Assembly (NCBI GenBank): GCA_029339195.1
Contig: JAPTJF010000164.1
Span: 1-64,000, forward strand
Source of the DNA: Micractinium sp. NFX-FRZ
Lineage: Eukaryota > Chlorophyta > Trebouxiophyceae > Chlorellales > Chlorellaceae
DNA: 64,000 nucleotides
Direction of reading: 5' to 3'
Of the stretch, positions 11,701 through 22,600 are shown in pieces (within the stretch, counting starts at the first letter, position 1; each line of letters starts with the position of its first letter). A program made the position numbers and the translations under genes. Below the pieces are notes generated by a model, which saw only the letters and a list, made by a program, of their open reading frames with translations, made no database searches and had not been told where the DNA came from.

Positions 11701-14700
11701 ACACAAATGCCTCGGCGGCGGCAGCGGTGGCGCCCGCCTGCCGCTCGCCGCTGCTGAGCGCGCCTGCAGGCAGACGGGGGCGGGGGAAGGAGTGCACGGA
11801 TCTATAACGAATGCAGGAGCTGCTGTGGCGATGTTGCCAGCTGTGGGCCCAAGCGGGCGGGGCATCGGAAGCAAACAACTTGTCCAAAACACTGCCCGGA
11901 GGACTGCATGCAGCGCTCGCTCCTGCCCCTGGCATGCCAGCCCGTCCGCCCACATGCCTGCCTCCCTCTCCCATGCTTCACTTGGCCCCACACCACGTCT
12001 CTGCTTTACACTTCCGACAGCTGCCTCGAGATGCAAATGGCTTACCGAGGTAGGGCTGGGCAGCGTGCTGCCGGAAAGCGTGCACGCTGAGGTGGCGGAC
12101 GGCTACGTCAGCAGCATCCTGCGTGCAGGGCAGCGCGGGGAGGGCAGCGCGGGGAGGGGAGCGGGCACTAGTGTGCAACTACGCAGCAACAGCAGCAGCC
12201 AGCAGATGGGTTTGAGGCTGGCCGGCGTGCCTGTACAGAAACCTTACTGCTGATGCGGTTCAAGGGGTGCAGAACATGGAGCCAGGTAGGCAGGCCAGCT
12301 CAGCGCACAAAAACTCACTCACCCGCCAGGGGAGCACCGAGAGTGGGCGGGTGGCCTCCCACGCCACCGCCGCCGCCGCCGCCTCCTTCACGTCTGCCGG
12401 CATGGCTGCCACCGCTGCCGCATTGCCTGCTGAGGCGGCGGCGACCGCTGCTGCGCCCGCTGCCTCTCCAGGCACCAGGCTGTCTGGAGAGAAGGTGTAG
12501 GAGGCGGCTAGGCTCCGCTCCGCAGCGAAACTAGTGCCGTCGCCCGCCGCAGCCTCTGTCCCTGCTACTGCGGAAGCGCCGCTGCTTGAGCTGCCGGGCA
12601 GCGCGCTCGCTGCCGCTGCTGAGCCTGCCTCTGGGCTGCTGTGCTGGGCGCCCGCTGCTTCCGCTGCGCTGGCCCGCTGAAGAGCGTCCACGAGGGGGGA
12701 TTCCCCCCAGGGTGGGTCGGCACACTGCAGCAAAGGCAGGCGGGGACAACATGTTGTCGCAAGCAACTTGTCGCAACCAACTTGTCGCAACATGTTGTCG
12801 CAACTTGTCGCAACCAGGCAGGCACAGACGCTGGCAGGCAGGGCCGGCACACGCAGTCAGGCAGCAGGTGGGCATGTGCATGCTTGCCTGCATTGCATTC
12901 AACGGGGGCTGCTGCTGATACGAGCACACGTGGCTGTCGGCACGGGCAATCCAGGTGTGGGTCCTGGGCCAATGCCAAGAAGCTTGTTATGGAAACACAA
13001 CGTTGGCCCCCTGGTTCGACCCCTTCTGGCCAGGCAGCAGCAGCCTCCAACGCAACCCTGAACGACTGGCCACTGCCCTGCCCGAGGCACACACCGCAAG
13101 GGAGAACGCATTCCGCTCAAGGTGGGCAGACATGCTGAGGGAGGCGCTAATGAAGGCGTCGTTGCACCCGTTGTGCAGCTCCGGGGCCTGCACCATTGCG
13201 GGAAAGCTTTCACAGTTTCGTTACTTTGTCAGATTGAGACAGCTCACTTTGAGGCACCCGTTGCACCGGCTCTGCAGCTCTGGGGCCTGCACATTTTGCA
13301 GGACAGCACATTGACTGAGTGGTCGGCTTGAGGCGTTCACTCTGAGAGGCGATGCACCCGTTGTGCAGCTCTGTTGCGGTTCGAGCTGGCTGTGTGCCAC
13401 ATGTTCCGACGGGCGCACGGGGCACGATTCAGGCTCTGTGCACAGCACACAAGCCCGCCCCGGCACACCACTGCCCCCGCTCAGCAGCACTCCTGCCTGG
13501 GGTGCCGCCTCGGCCCACCGCGGGCCAGCCTGCCCCGCTCCTGCCCCCGCTGCCCGCCTCACCTGCCTCCCCTGCCGCCCGCCCCGCCCCGCCCTTGCTC
13601 CCACCTGCACCCACCTTTGCCAGCATCGCAGACTTGGCCAGAAACGGGATGGTCAGCAGGGATCGAAACACGCTTATATCTGGGACCCCGTCGTCAAGAC
13701 TGAACGAAGGTTTGCCGTCGCGAGACAGCCCGCCGCTGCTGCGTCCACCCTCCGCGCCAGCTGCACCACCGCCGCTCGGCGTTTCGTCGCTGCTGCTGCC
13801 GCCGCCGGTGCTGCTGGTGAAGGCGGCATCAGCAGACAGCTGCCGCAGGCACGCGCTCGCCTCCTCTGCTGCCGCCGGCTCACCATCCCCATGCTCCTCC
13901 TCTGCCCCCGCTGCCGCTGCGCGCAGCGCCTGGGGCGGCGGAGTGGCTGCCCTGCCCTGCCCATCTTGCAGCTTCATACCTTCCAACCGCTGCGTGATGG
14001 CAGCTGCCGCCTCACCCTGCACTGTGGCCGCCAGCCGTGCAGCAGCTCCCCCTGAACCGCCTGCCGTCAAGGCTGCAGCCGTGGCAGGGCCAGGCGCGGC
14101 TGCTGCAGCGGCCGCTGCGGCCACCGCCGCGGCTGCGACCGCAGGCGGCGTCTCGGGCCCGGACACATCATCCGCCACACCTGCGCCGCCCTCCCTGCGT
14201 GGAACTGCGACTCCCAGCGGCGGCGGCGGCACGACGGCCGCAGCCACAGCGGCCCCCTCGCCACCGCTGCTGGGGTAGCTGCCACTGGCGTCGCCGCTGC
14301 CGCCGTGGGTGCAGCTGCCGGCGGCGGCTCGCGCGCTGCTGGTGCGTGCGGTGGCAACCACGTGCCTTAGGGTGGCCTCAAACTCCAACAACTCCGCAGC
14401 ATCCCTGCGCTCCTGCTCCCCCTCCTCATCCTGCTCCACTCCCCCGCCCCCGCTGCCGCACCCGCCGCCGCCATCCGTGGCAGCACTGCTGCCGGCCTCC
14501 CCGCCGCCGCTGCCGCTGTCGGTCCTGCCAAACGATGCAAACTCGGGCAGGCGGTACCACACGCGGGCGCCGTGGCTGTAGTGTTTTGTCGCGTCCGCCG
14601 CTCGCTGCAACTCCTGCAAGAATGAATGCATGGCTAGAGAACTGTTACCGGAGGGGGTGGGAACAGCCCATGGGAGCATGATCTTGCGGATGAGGTGCAA

Positions 14701-17700
14701 GACATCACATCCGCCGGCCAAGGGAGACAGTTGGGAGTCAGTCAGGGCAGACAGGCGGTTAGGCAGTGAAGAGGCACAGGGCACGCAGGGCAGTTGAGTT
14801 GCGCACTCTGAGCCCCCCCCATTGCCTGCCGCACCATGCTTGCAGCATCCACGGTTGCACAGAACGCCGGGGCCTCGGCAGCACGGCGAGCACTCTCGCC
14901 CTCTGCATCTCTTCCCCTCATACACTTGCACACACTTGCCCTCGCAATTGCTTGCCTCCACATGCCGTGCCCACTCTCTCAACAGTCATGGGGCCACCCT
15001 TCTCTGCCCACTTGCACGCTGTTGTATGATGACAACAGTCAGGAGTTTGCCCCCGCCCACCCACTGGATCCCCAATTCACCACCCTCACTCCGCCCAAGT
15101 GCAGCCAGCTACAATCATATCACCATGAACCTTTAAAGTCTGCAGCTCCGCTTCTTCCGCTCCTTCCGCTGCTTTAGATAACCGAACGAGGTGCCCATAG
15201 AAGTCCTCGAGCGGTACCGCCGTCAGCTCCAGCAGCGCTCGATACTGCTCAGCGCAGTCCCTGCGCCCACCCCCGCTCATCCGGGCCAGCAGCCATGCCT
15301 GGAGCTGCTTTGTGCGGCATGGGGGGTGGTTGATGGGGGGATGAGGGCAGAGGGGTAGAATGAATGAATGAATGAATGAATGAATGAATGAATGAATGAA
15401 CGAATGGAGGGCAGAGGGGGGAGGGGGGCAAGAGGAGAGTGCATGGGTAGGGGCAGAGAGGTGGCAAGCGTGGTGCAGGACTGCCCCGCCGTCTGGCAGG
15501 CGGGCCATGCAGGTGGCCAGCACACGGCGGCATCCATGCACAGCACAGCACAGCACTGCAAAGCCCAGCCCAGCCCAGCACAGCAGCGCACGCAGCAGCA
15601 TGCGTACACGCAGTAAAGGTGGGCAGCCCGGGGGGTGGCGGGGGGCAGAGTGCATGAAGCAAGCGGACGAGGCAGGCCAGCAGGCAGGGGCCGTGCGCCC
15701 GCACGCAAGCGCGCAGACGTGCCTTCTCAGCGCGAGCTTTAGCTGCCTTGAGCTCGGCGGGCGTGCGCTGCCGCCGCCGCTCCCGCTCCGCTGCGCCCTC
15801 AGCCCTGAAAACGGCGCCCGAGATCAGCAGCTGCTTCAGCCCAGCCAGCTCCTCTGCAGGCATCACCTCCCGAGTGCCTGCAAGGAGGGCAAGGCAGAGG
15901 ATGTGTGTGTGTGTGTGTGTGTGTGGAAAGGCTGAAAAGGCTTGACAGGGTAGACTAGACTAGGCCAGGGGTGACCGGGGCTGCGGGCACCAGGCGGGGC
16001 GGGGTGGGGCGGGGAGTGGGGGGCAGGCATGCATGGTACTGCAGCAGCGGATGAGCTTCGGGGCATGGGCAGTCGCAGCACTCGACCGCCCGCGTGCTAC
16101 CGGCCAGCACAGCGCAGCGCAGCGCAGCACAGAATCACCCTCAACAAACGCCGGCCGCCCAGCCAGAACAGCACAGCGCTACACGGCACAACAAGCGCAG
16201 CAGAGCAGAGCAGAGCAGAGCAGAGCAGAGCCTCACCCTCGCCAAACACCAGCCGCTCGTGCACCCGCTTCCGCAGCGTGCCAGCAAGCTTCTCCACCAC
16301 TGCCCGCACCCTGGCTGCACCAAGGCCGGCGATTGGAGAATGCGGCGGCGGTGGGAGGGGCACAGGGAGAGAGTGAGCAGGGCGGGGCAGCGAGTGGAGC
16401 ACCAACAGAAGGGGAGTGCCCCAGGTCGCCAGCAGCGCCCGCCCGCTCCCCAGCTTTATCAGGGTGCAGCGTACCTGCAGGGCAGTGCAGACGGTGCAAC
16501 AGCTCTGGCACCGCCGCAGGGGCAGCACCACGTCACCAGAAACAATGCGGCCAGGGCAGCACGCGTGCCAGCCGGCCCGCTCAAGGGCCAGCTCAGGGCG
16601 CAAGCAGTATATAAACAGGGCAAACAGAGAGCAGCACCTCGATCCCCTCCCCCTGCCCATCAACTCGTGCATGCTTGTTCCAGCCTTTCAAGCCAGCCCA
16701 GGTGCCCCACATTAGCTCCCTCGACAGTTTTGAGCACCAGCGGGGCAGCAGGCACAGGCATAATGAGTGAGCGGTCGCAGGCAGGGCAGGGCCACGCACG
16801 TGTGCTGCGCATCTCGGGGCGGTGGAGCTGGTCCTCAATCGCATGCACCGCCTCCACCCAGCTGGCATAGTGCTTGAACACGGTCTGCAGTCGGGGTTTG
16901 CGTGGTGGAGTGTGTAACGTCAGGAGCAGGGTAGCAATGCAGGCACAACAGAACTGCAGCGATTTGACCCAAGGTACAAAAATGCAGGTGCGTGCCGCAC
17001 GGCACGCTCGCAAAGCGCACAGCGCGCACGGCACGGTGCACGGCGGGTGCACAGCAGGGTGGCACCGCTCCCGCTGGCATCACAGGCAGAAGGTGAGAGC
17101 AAGCTTGCACCCAGCAAGGCAGGCACACCCACCACACCCACAGGGCGACTGCACAGCCCTCGGTGGCACGGACGGCAGCAAAGCACAAGGGCGACACCCA
17201 GCAGGCAGCCAGGCGCAAGGTGACGCTCATCAGTCTCATGACTCTTCAGCATACTCAATGGGCGGGCTTTGTGTTTATCTTTGGTTAGATTCTTCAAACT
17301 GAATCCCTACCTGCAGCGCATAGTTGCGCACCACCTGGGCAGGCCCGCTCCTCCCCTCCCGCCATTCCTCATACTCCATGGGCCACCTGCAGGGAAGACG
17401 GGCGGGCACGGGCACGCAATGGCGGGCCGAGCGGGTGGTTGGGGTCAGCAGCCTTGTGTGTTACAGTCACCCCGCATAGTAGGCCCTTGTGGACCGGGGC
17501 GGGGGGCGGATTGGCTCCGCCGGGCCATCGTGGGTGAGAAAGAAAACAGGGGAGAGAGAGGACAAACAATGTATGTATACCACAACAACGTAGCAAGGGA
17601 GTGAGATGAATCAAACCGCGTGGGAGCGGAGCTGCGGCCGGAAGCCCCTGGCATGAGCAAAAGCGGGGAGAGGCAGGAAGAGAGCGGGCATGCCCAGCAC

Positions 17701-19130
17701 CAGCGCGCAGGCCCTGGGGCGGGGCGAGGAGTTGGGAGGGCACCCGCGCAGAGCAGGAGTGGTGCATCAACGTGGCATGGAAGGCTGCCTCCTTCCCGGC
17801 GTGCCCACCGGCTGATCAAAGCTATGTAGCACCACGCCCTGACACACCATGTGCCCCCAAGGCACAGCCAGCCCGCACAGGGGGCGCCACAGGCAGCCCC
17901 CCCGCCCACCACAGCACCCCTCCATGCCGCATACCCCAAGGGGAGGGGGACCCCACAGGCAGCCCACCCCGGCCCACCACCGCACGGCACCGCACGGCAC
18001 AGCAGGCACAGCATCGCGTGTGCTGCACCGCACGTGCGCGGCGCGGCACCCAACCCCGGCCCACCTGAACACCGGCACGTCCTCCGTCGCCACGGTCGTG
18101 GGATCCAGCAAGCGTGCGTCTCGCAGCACCTCGTTGGGCCCGGGGTAGGCGGACAGCAGCGGGGCCAGGATGCCCAGCCGCTCCCGTGAGCCTGCAATAC
18201 AGCCACAAGAGGCAACAGGCAGCTAAAAGGTGCATGGGGCTCTCAGCCGTCCCAACAGCAGCGGGGCCAGGCTGCCCAGCCGCTCACGGGGGCTTGCACG
18301 CGCGTTAATGCAACAGCACACAACAGACAACAGTACGTTGTGCGGGTCAGGAAACACAGGCAGCAGCGGTGCCAGGACAGCCAGCCCTTTCACCGCATGA
18401 TTCTGCAGCAATGAGACACAACGACTGACTGGCTCCTTGGCAACCCTGCCTACTTGCGGCACGATTTGCGGCACGGCCGCTGGGGCAGCGGCGACGGCGT
18501 CGTGCACATGCGTCGGAAGCAACAGGGGCCACCCAGCAGCAGCGGCGGCATGCGAGCAACGACCATGGCTGGCACACATGCGCACCTGGCCGGCCCAGGC
18601 TGCCCAGGCATGTTGTGCTGAGGAACATGGCCAGCCGTAGGCACTGCAGCGACTGGCGCTGCAGCACGCCCTGCACGCACAGCCGCAGCGCTTTGTGCAG
18701 GAACTGCACCAGCACTGCCTCCCGCTTAGAGTCGTCCTCAGCCTGCAAGGAGGAGTATAGCGGGGCAGGGCACGTAAGGCAACTCGCGCCGGGCCAGCAA
18801 TGGGGTTGGGCGCGCAGTGGGGTTGGCAGGTGGGGATGGCGGCAGCAGGCGGCGGCAGAGGCGGCGGCACGGCAGCGCTGCGATCCCCTGGAGCACCCAC
18901 AGCCCCCTACAACAACACGATCATCATCCGAAGCTCACTTGTTGAGCGTGGGCCACCCCGTGCAACACTGCGAGCTTGGCTGACCCGAAGATGCCAGCGT
19001 GCCCCATGCCCCGTATGATGCCATCAATCTCCTGAAGCATTTCGACGCCCACACTCCGCGGAACCGCCATCCGGCTGCTGCCGCCCTTTTCCGGCACTGC
19101 TCCTGGCGCCCTACGGCCGCTGCTGCTCAT
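949..19130 (-). CDS. Gene 1: giant plant-type ubiquitin carboxyl-terminal hydrolase-related protein (DUF627/DUF629-UCH), 2501 aa, 31 exons
   Basis: Predicted cysteine deubiquitinase that would remove ubiquitin from proteins, probably in cytosol or nucleus since no signal peptide or membrane segment is seen. The 31 exons total 7506 bases and stay in frame to the TGA at 949. Order: helical N-terminal region (1-354), Ala/Gly/Ser-rich insert (355-687), helical middle with coiled coil (688-1480), Gln/Ala-rich linker with a RanBP2-like zinc finger near 1830-1852, UIM near 2132-2150, then the catalytic domain (Cys2195, CxxC at 2322/2325, His2452, Asp2469/2470). Plant relatives are roughly 1500-1700 aa, so this is enlarged. 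The start is the ATG at 19130; a TTG-initiated extension to 19154 is in frame but unlikely. Gene 2 lies immediately upstream on the same strand. Least certain are the exon 7 donor and whether a small exon is missing between exons 9 and 10. Family assignment is by remembered motifs, not a search. Confidence 0.85.
3018..6082 (-). other. Gene 1 exons 24-26: basic/acidic region, Gln/Ala-rich linker, zinc finger, UIM and Cys box
   Basis: Exons: 6082-5881, 5552-4438, 4101-3018. Exon 25 opens with a Lys/Arg-rich helix (AKQERQRAKKKAKK) that follows the acidic end of exon 24, as in the plant family. It continues with long Gln and Ala runs and ends in WVCGCGNPNLPWSHCRKCG, which fits a RanBP2-type zinc finger (W-x-C-x-C, N, C-x2-C), split from exon 26 by intron 25. 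Exon 26 has DEDDDLADIMQMLGV, then EDAELAAAIQASLADAQ, which fits a ubiquitin-interacting motif. It ends with the nucleophile box GLRNETGEYNCFLNVIIQ (Cys2195). Exon 25 starts directly after a C-rich tract (G run 5561-5583 on the plus strand). Confidence 0.85.
4227..4365. repeat. About 45-bp tandem repeat in gene 1 intron 25
   Basis: Three imperfect copies starting AGCACGGCGCCCTCTGCC, at about 4227, 4272 and 4318, inside the intron (4102-4437) that splits the zinc-finger coding sequence. The antisense reading frames across it are by-products of the repeat. Confidence 0.85.
6039..6360. repeat. Tandem duplication of the start of gene 1 exon 24 with its splice acceptor
   Basis: Three and a half copies of a 90-115 base unit contain GCACTGCTCCAGGATCAA followed by CTGCAG-like sequence, at about 6061, 6155 and 6255. 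On the minus strand each encodes LILEQCAAPT preceded by an intron 3' end. Only the copy at 6082 is contiguous with an open exon body (EPVYEVLVRH); the others run into intron-like sequence (EPVLPT then stop). The third has CTGCAT instead of CTGCAG, so its acceptor is lost. Confidence 0.9.
7128..7157. repeat. (AGGC)n microsatellite in gene 1 intron 21
   Basis: About seven consecutive GGCA units. It lies within the intron between exons 21 and 22. Confidence 0.9.
8572..8604. repeat. (AAGG)n microsatellite in gene 1 intron 18
   Basis: About eight GGAA units, upstream (in plus coordinates) of an unremarkable intron sequence. Confidence 0.9.
12746..12815. repeat. Short repeat of TTGTCGCAA in gene 1 intron 9
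   Basis: The nonamer TTGTCGCAA occurs about five times in 70 bases, some copies joined as ACATGTTGTCGCAA and AACTTGTCGCAACC. It lies 20-90 bases upstream of the exon 10 acceptor on the minus strand. A related word (CTTGTTGCAACC) occurs in gene 2 exon 37. Confidence 0.75.
13152..13380. repeat. Dispersed tandem duplicate of a short exon-like segment in gene 1 intron 9
   Basis: GCACCCGTTGTGCAGCTC recurs in degenerate form at about 13165, 13256 and 13352. On the minus strand the copies encode variants of APELHNGC next to GTGCAG-like acceptors. Gene 3 has a 25-codon exon at the equivalent place (exon 12), so one of these may be a real small exon or all may be decayed copies of one. Exon 9 joins exon 10 in phase without them. 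Confidence 0.6.
15359..15405. repeat. (GAAT)n microsatellite in gene 1 intron 7
   Basis: About eleven GAAT units lying about 55 bases upstream (on the minus strand) of the exon 8 acceptor. Confidence 0.9.
15902..15925. repeat. (GT)n microsatellite beside the gene 1 exon 7 acceptor
   Basis: About twelve GT units; on the minus strand this is a CA run ending some 24 bases before the exon 7 acceptor. Confidence 0.9.
18238..18410. repeat. Two decayed copies of gene 1 exon 3 sequence inside intron 2
   Basis: Functional exon 3 encodes RERLGILAPLLSAYPGPNEV. Minus-strand frames inside the adjacent intron read RERLGSLAPLL (about 18240-18300) and VKGLAVLAPLLPVFPDPHNV (about 18338-18408). The latter has its own TTGCTGCAG acceptor. 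They differ from the exon and lack proper continuations. Confidence 0.8.
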
Positions 19131-19423
19131 CCTGCGCGCTCCACGGATCACCAAGCGCTCAGTAGCACATCAAGTGTGCTGCAGGGAGCCGCATGCGCCC
19201 AACTGATCAGGGTTCTGGCCAGAGCGTCCAAGACCGCCCAGTTGGCTGCACACGGTAAGCGACTGCCCCGCCAAGATGCACGTATCGCGGGAACTCTTCT
19301 TGCCTCCATGGCGCGCCGTCTGGGTGGTGACGTGGCGGTGGCGGCGGCGGCGGGACGTGCGGGCGGGGCAAGGCATGCCCTGACTGACAATGCTTGAATG
19401 TTGGTGATCTATGTTGATCTATG
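19131..19423 (-). promoter_or_regulatory. Short 5' region of gene 1 between gene 2 poly(A) signal and gene 1 start
   Basis: Only about 290 bases separate the probable gene 2 poly(A) signal from the gene 1 ATG, so the gene 1 promoter and 5' UTR must lie here or overlap gene 2 3' sequence. No TATA box or known element was recognised. Confidence 0.4.
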
Positions 19424-19428
19424 TTACA
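19424..19428 (-). terminator. Gene 2 poly(A) signal TGTAA
   Basis: TTACA on the plus strand, that is TGTAA on the minus strand, about 246 bases after the gene 2 stop codon. TGTAA is the established poly(A) signal of chlorophyte green algae. Cleavage would be expected 10-20 bases further on. Confidence 0.6.
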
Positions 19429-19673
19429 GGCGTGCCCTCGAGGCATCTCAAGCTGCAGGGTCAGGGGCGCAGGCTGGCTGGCAGCACACGGCGGCACCAC
19501 GCCGGCGCTCCCAGCAGCCGCTTCCCCAAGTGTGCCCCTGCTGCCGCAGACTGCTGCGCCCCTGCCGGCCAGGCCTGTGCCAGCCAGCCGGAAGCGCCTC
19601 CCTCCTGCCAGCCTCAGGCAGGGGAGCACATGCTGCTGCTGCTCTGCCACTGCATCTGAATCATCACGATGGC

Positions 19674-22600
19674 TCAGTGGGCGCCAGCACCCACCGCCTC
19701 GTAGAAGAGCACCGAGGGCTGGATGCGCCCCGCCTCGCACTTTTGCTTCACGTCTGTCCAGCTGCCCACCCGCGTGACGCGCGTGTCGTCAAACATGAGC
19801 CACCCGCCGGCGTCGGGCACCAGCACCAGCGCCTGGTAGTGCTGCCCGTAGTAGCACACCATGCTGCGCAGGCGGTAGCGGCGGGACCCCGGCGTGGCGG
19901 GCGGGTACAGCTGCAGGGGGCAGCCAAAAAAGGGGGGACCAGGGCTGAGCTGAGCTGGGCCAGCGGGGCAAGAGGCAAGGGCCGAGGCCACTGGATGGCG
20001 GCCGTGGGGACAGTCAAGCAACTCACGCTCTCATCTATCGCTGCCAGCGTGTTGACCAATCAATGGGTGCTGGGCCCTCCAAGGTGATGAGCCACCCACC
20101 CACCACACGCACACACACACACAAACACACAACGCCCCGCCCCACCTCTGCCAAGTCCACGCTCTCATCGACCGCCGCCAGCGTGTCGGCGATGGCTGCC
20201 GGGCTCTCTGTGTTGGTGAGCCACGCGATTTGGAGGGAGAAGACGCGGGGCGTCGCCTCCAGCCGCGTCGTCACCGCCACCGACTTGTTGCAACCACCTG
20301 CGTGGGGTGGGGTGGGGAGGAAATGGGGTGAGCAATGTGACAAAATGACAGCCACCAACTTGTTGCACCCGCCTGCGTGAAGTTTTGGTGGGCGGTGGCA
20401 GGAAGGGGTGTGGGGAGGGTCAGTGACTGACTGCCACCGGCCTCCTGCGCACTTCCTGCCCTCCCTCGCCACTCTTGCTACACCTGCTACCTACCACCAT
20501 TTGCCGCTTTGCCACTACCAAACACTTGAACCACAACGCAACAGGCCACTGCCCCTCCTCTCACCGTAATCGGTTTGTGTGCCTCCTGCCCTCCCCACCC
20601 ACCAAACCATGTCCAAACACATCAGGCCGCTGCCCCTGCTCTCACCGTGGTCGGTGTCGCAGCTCTTGTGCACCTGCTCCTCAATCTTTCGTAGCCGCCC
20701 GCCCAGCGTCTTGCTCCCCAGGATGCCGCGCCGGCGCTCCTCCGCCGCCTGGGACACCACGCGGCGCAGGGCAGAGGCCTGCGGCGGGCGGGAGGCGGGG
20801 GGGCACGGGTGGGTGGCGGGGCTGGTGAGCATGTAGCCTGTGGTCCAGATCTGAGCACGGCTCGCCTGCGCACCGTACTTCCCCTCCCCCTTCCCTCCCC
20901 CTCCGCCTCCCATTTCCTACCCTCGCTCTGCCTGTCCTCCCACTCCCTTCCGCGTCCCTCCCTTCCTCTCTCCCCCTGCCCTCCCCAAACCAGTCTCACC
21001 CGCGTGTTGTAACAGTACTGGGTGTAGGCGTTCTGGTGGGTGACCTTGCCGCAGGCGTCGCACATCACCGCCTCCCGCACCTGAGGAAGAGGAGGCGAAC
21101 AAACAAGTAGCGTTGGCACAAAGCAAGGGCATGGAGAGGGAAGCAGGCACAGGTTGCAGGCTGAGCTGGCGGGGTGCACTGCAAACCCCCGCCTCGTGCA
21201 AGGTGAGGAGGGCTCGGGAGCTGCACTTTTTTAAAACTATATCTCACTCCCACCCACCTTGAGGCCGAAGAGCTGGTCCAGGGTGGCGGCGGTGCCAGGG
21301 GACGCCTCCCGGATGCGCTCAAACATGCTCAGCAGCGTCTCGCCCGCATCGCTCATCTCGCCTGGACAGGGGCGCATGTTTGGGGGAGGGGACAAGCAGC
21401 GGCGCTAATGTTGCATCGTGGGAGGGGTGGCAGACGGGTGGGGGGCAGAATGACAAGGCAGTTGGGGGAAGCAACGGCCAGCAGGGGAGAGAGAAGGCAG
21501 GCACGTAGCCAGGGGCAGGGGCAGTGAGAGAGGCCTAGAAGGGAGCGGTGCCCAACCCACTGCTGGCCGCCACCTCTCGCCACTCAGCAGCAGACACGGG
21601 AGCTCCCGTGGCTGCTGCCCTCCCTAAAACTGGGCGGCCCAATTTAAAGCCTCTGACTCCTGCCAACTCACCTGCATTCTCTTCAATTCCTACTCCTTCT
21701 CAGCACTCGCCGCGGTGAAGCGTATGCTAGCCCGATCCGGCAGCGCGCCCCCTGCAACTTACCATACGACCCAAAACTCTCTCCATCCATATCACCCCAA
21801 CCATATCACCCCCGCCTGGAGGCTCACCCAGTTGGAACAGCTGGTTGGGCAGGGCCGCCAGGGCCTCCCGCAGCTCTGAAGGGTTGACCGGCACGGGGGT
21901 GCCGCCGCTGGCGGTGCCCGCCGCCGCCCGCTGCAGCGCTGCAAACGTGGAGTGCAGGGCACGCGCCACGGCGTTGCTGCGCGTGACGCTGGCATCCCAG
22001 GCCAGGACCTGCAGGAGCGGGAGGGGTGGACAGGAAGCGCGCATGGAAGCACTGCTGGATGAGGGCGAACGGGGCGCAGGACGCGCGCGCGTCATGGCGT
22101 GGTGTGCCCGGTCAACTTCTTCGCCGCAGGCCAGCACGAACAGGCGAGGGACGCAGCTTGCAGCGTGCAACCGCGGGCCGAGGAGTCGGAAGGCATGCAG
22201 GCGATCGAGAGAAGAGGATGAAGGCGGGGCCCTGCACAGTACAGCTCCCATGCCAGCTGGCCGCCCCCGGTGCTGGCCCCAGCCCTCGGTTCAGCACCCG
22301 CACCTGCTGCCGGAACTCGGCGCAGCGCCAGAGGCACTGGATGATGACGTTGAGGAAGCAGTTGTACTCGCCCGTCTCGTTCTGCAGCCCAGCAAACCCC
22401 AGCTCGCCGCTAGGCCCCAGACCAGGTGACGCCTGCTGCTGCTGCGGCGGCTGCTGGTGTGCCACGTGCGCGTCAAGGGAAGCCAAGCGGGGGTGCTGCT
22501 GTTGCGCCGCTCCCGCCCCGCCATGGAAACCCAGCTGCTGCTGCTGCTGCTGCTGCAGGCCCTCACTGCTGCTGCTGCCGGTGTGGTGCTGCAGCAGCAC

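Larger units (their letters stand above)
6564..14613 (-). other. Gene 1 exons 9-23, low-complexity insert and helical middle region (DUF629-like)
   Basis: Exons: 14613-13615, 12724-12323, 12118-12046, 11763-11483, 11250-11107, 10794-10664, 10372-10228, 10025-9900, 9510-9334, 8995-8810, 8501-8385, 7759-7700, 7388-7295, 7026-6936, 6713-6564. Exon 9 (333 codons) begins with a piece ending RVWYRLPEF that matches RVYRFPPPEV (gene 2) and WLYCWTPEVM (gene 3). It then holds an insert of about 250 Ala/Gly/Ser-rich residues absent from the other two. Exon 15 (LPLPRIFQLAAFLTP) matches LPLVALAQLAAFVYQ of gene 2 and LPLGVLHTVLAFVAV of gene 3. Exons 20-22 are basic then heptad-like, a probable coiled coil. 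Intron 19 seems to use a GC donor (8384-8383). Confidence 0.75.
15131..19130 (-). other. Gene 1 exons 1-8, N-terminal helical (DUF627/TPR-like) region
   Basis: Exons (high to low): 19130-18939, 18742-18586, 18191-18065, 17386-17311, 16884-16800, 16314-16237, 15877-15705, 15304-15131. The piece LVQFLHKALRLCVQG in exon 2 lines up with LLFNEALSAATRG of gene 2 and LLMEALEQAKRG of gene 3, each followed by a similar hydrophobic helix. This supports one common N-terminal domain of paired helices, as expected for the TPR-like DUF627 region. Exon 1 appears to replace the first three exons of genes 2 and 3, so either introns were lost or the N-terminus was remodelled. Exon 8 (EQYRALLELTAVPLEDFYGH) matches gene 3 exon 10. 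The exon 7 donor (GTGCGG after 15705) was chosen for phase and is the weakest junction. Confidence 0.75.
19674..22008 (-). other. Gene 2 exons 33-38: catalytic UCH/USP-type domain
   Basis: Exons: 22008-21828, 21361-21258, 21080-21000, 20778-20646, 20297-20146, 19910-19674. Zinc-site pair in VMCDACGKVTHQ; second pair around HKSCDTDHGGCNK; His box CYYGQHYQALVLVP (His2465) and WLMFDDTRV (Asp2482). Two introns sit at different places from genes 1 and 3: the intron after YE(R/Q) is absent and a new one follows FGLK. The last intron is shifted by five codons (after VDLAE instead of AAIDEE). Confidence 0.92.
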
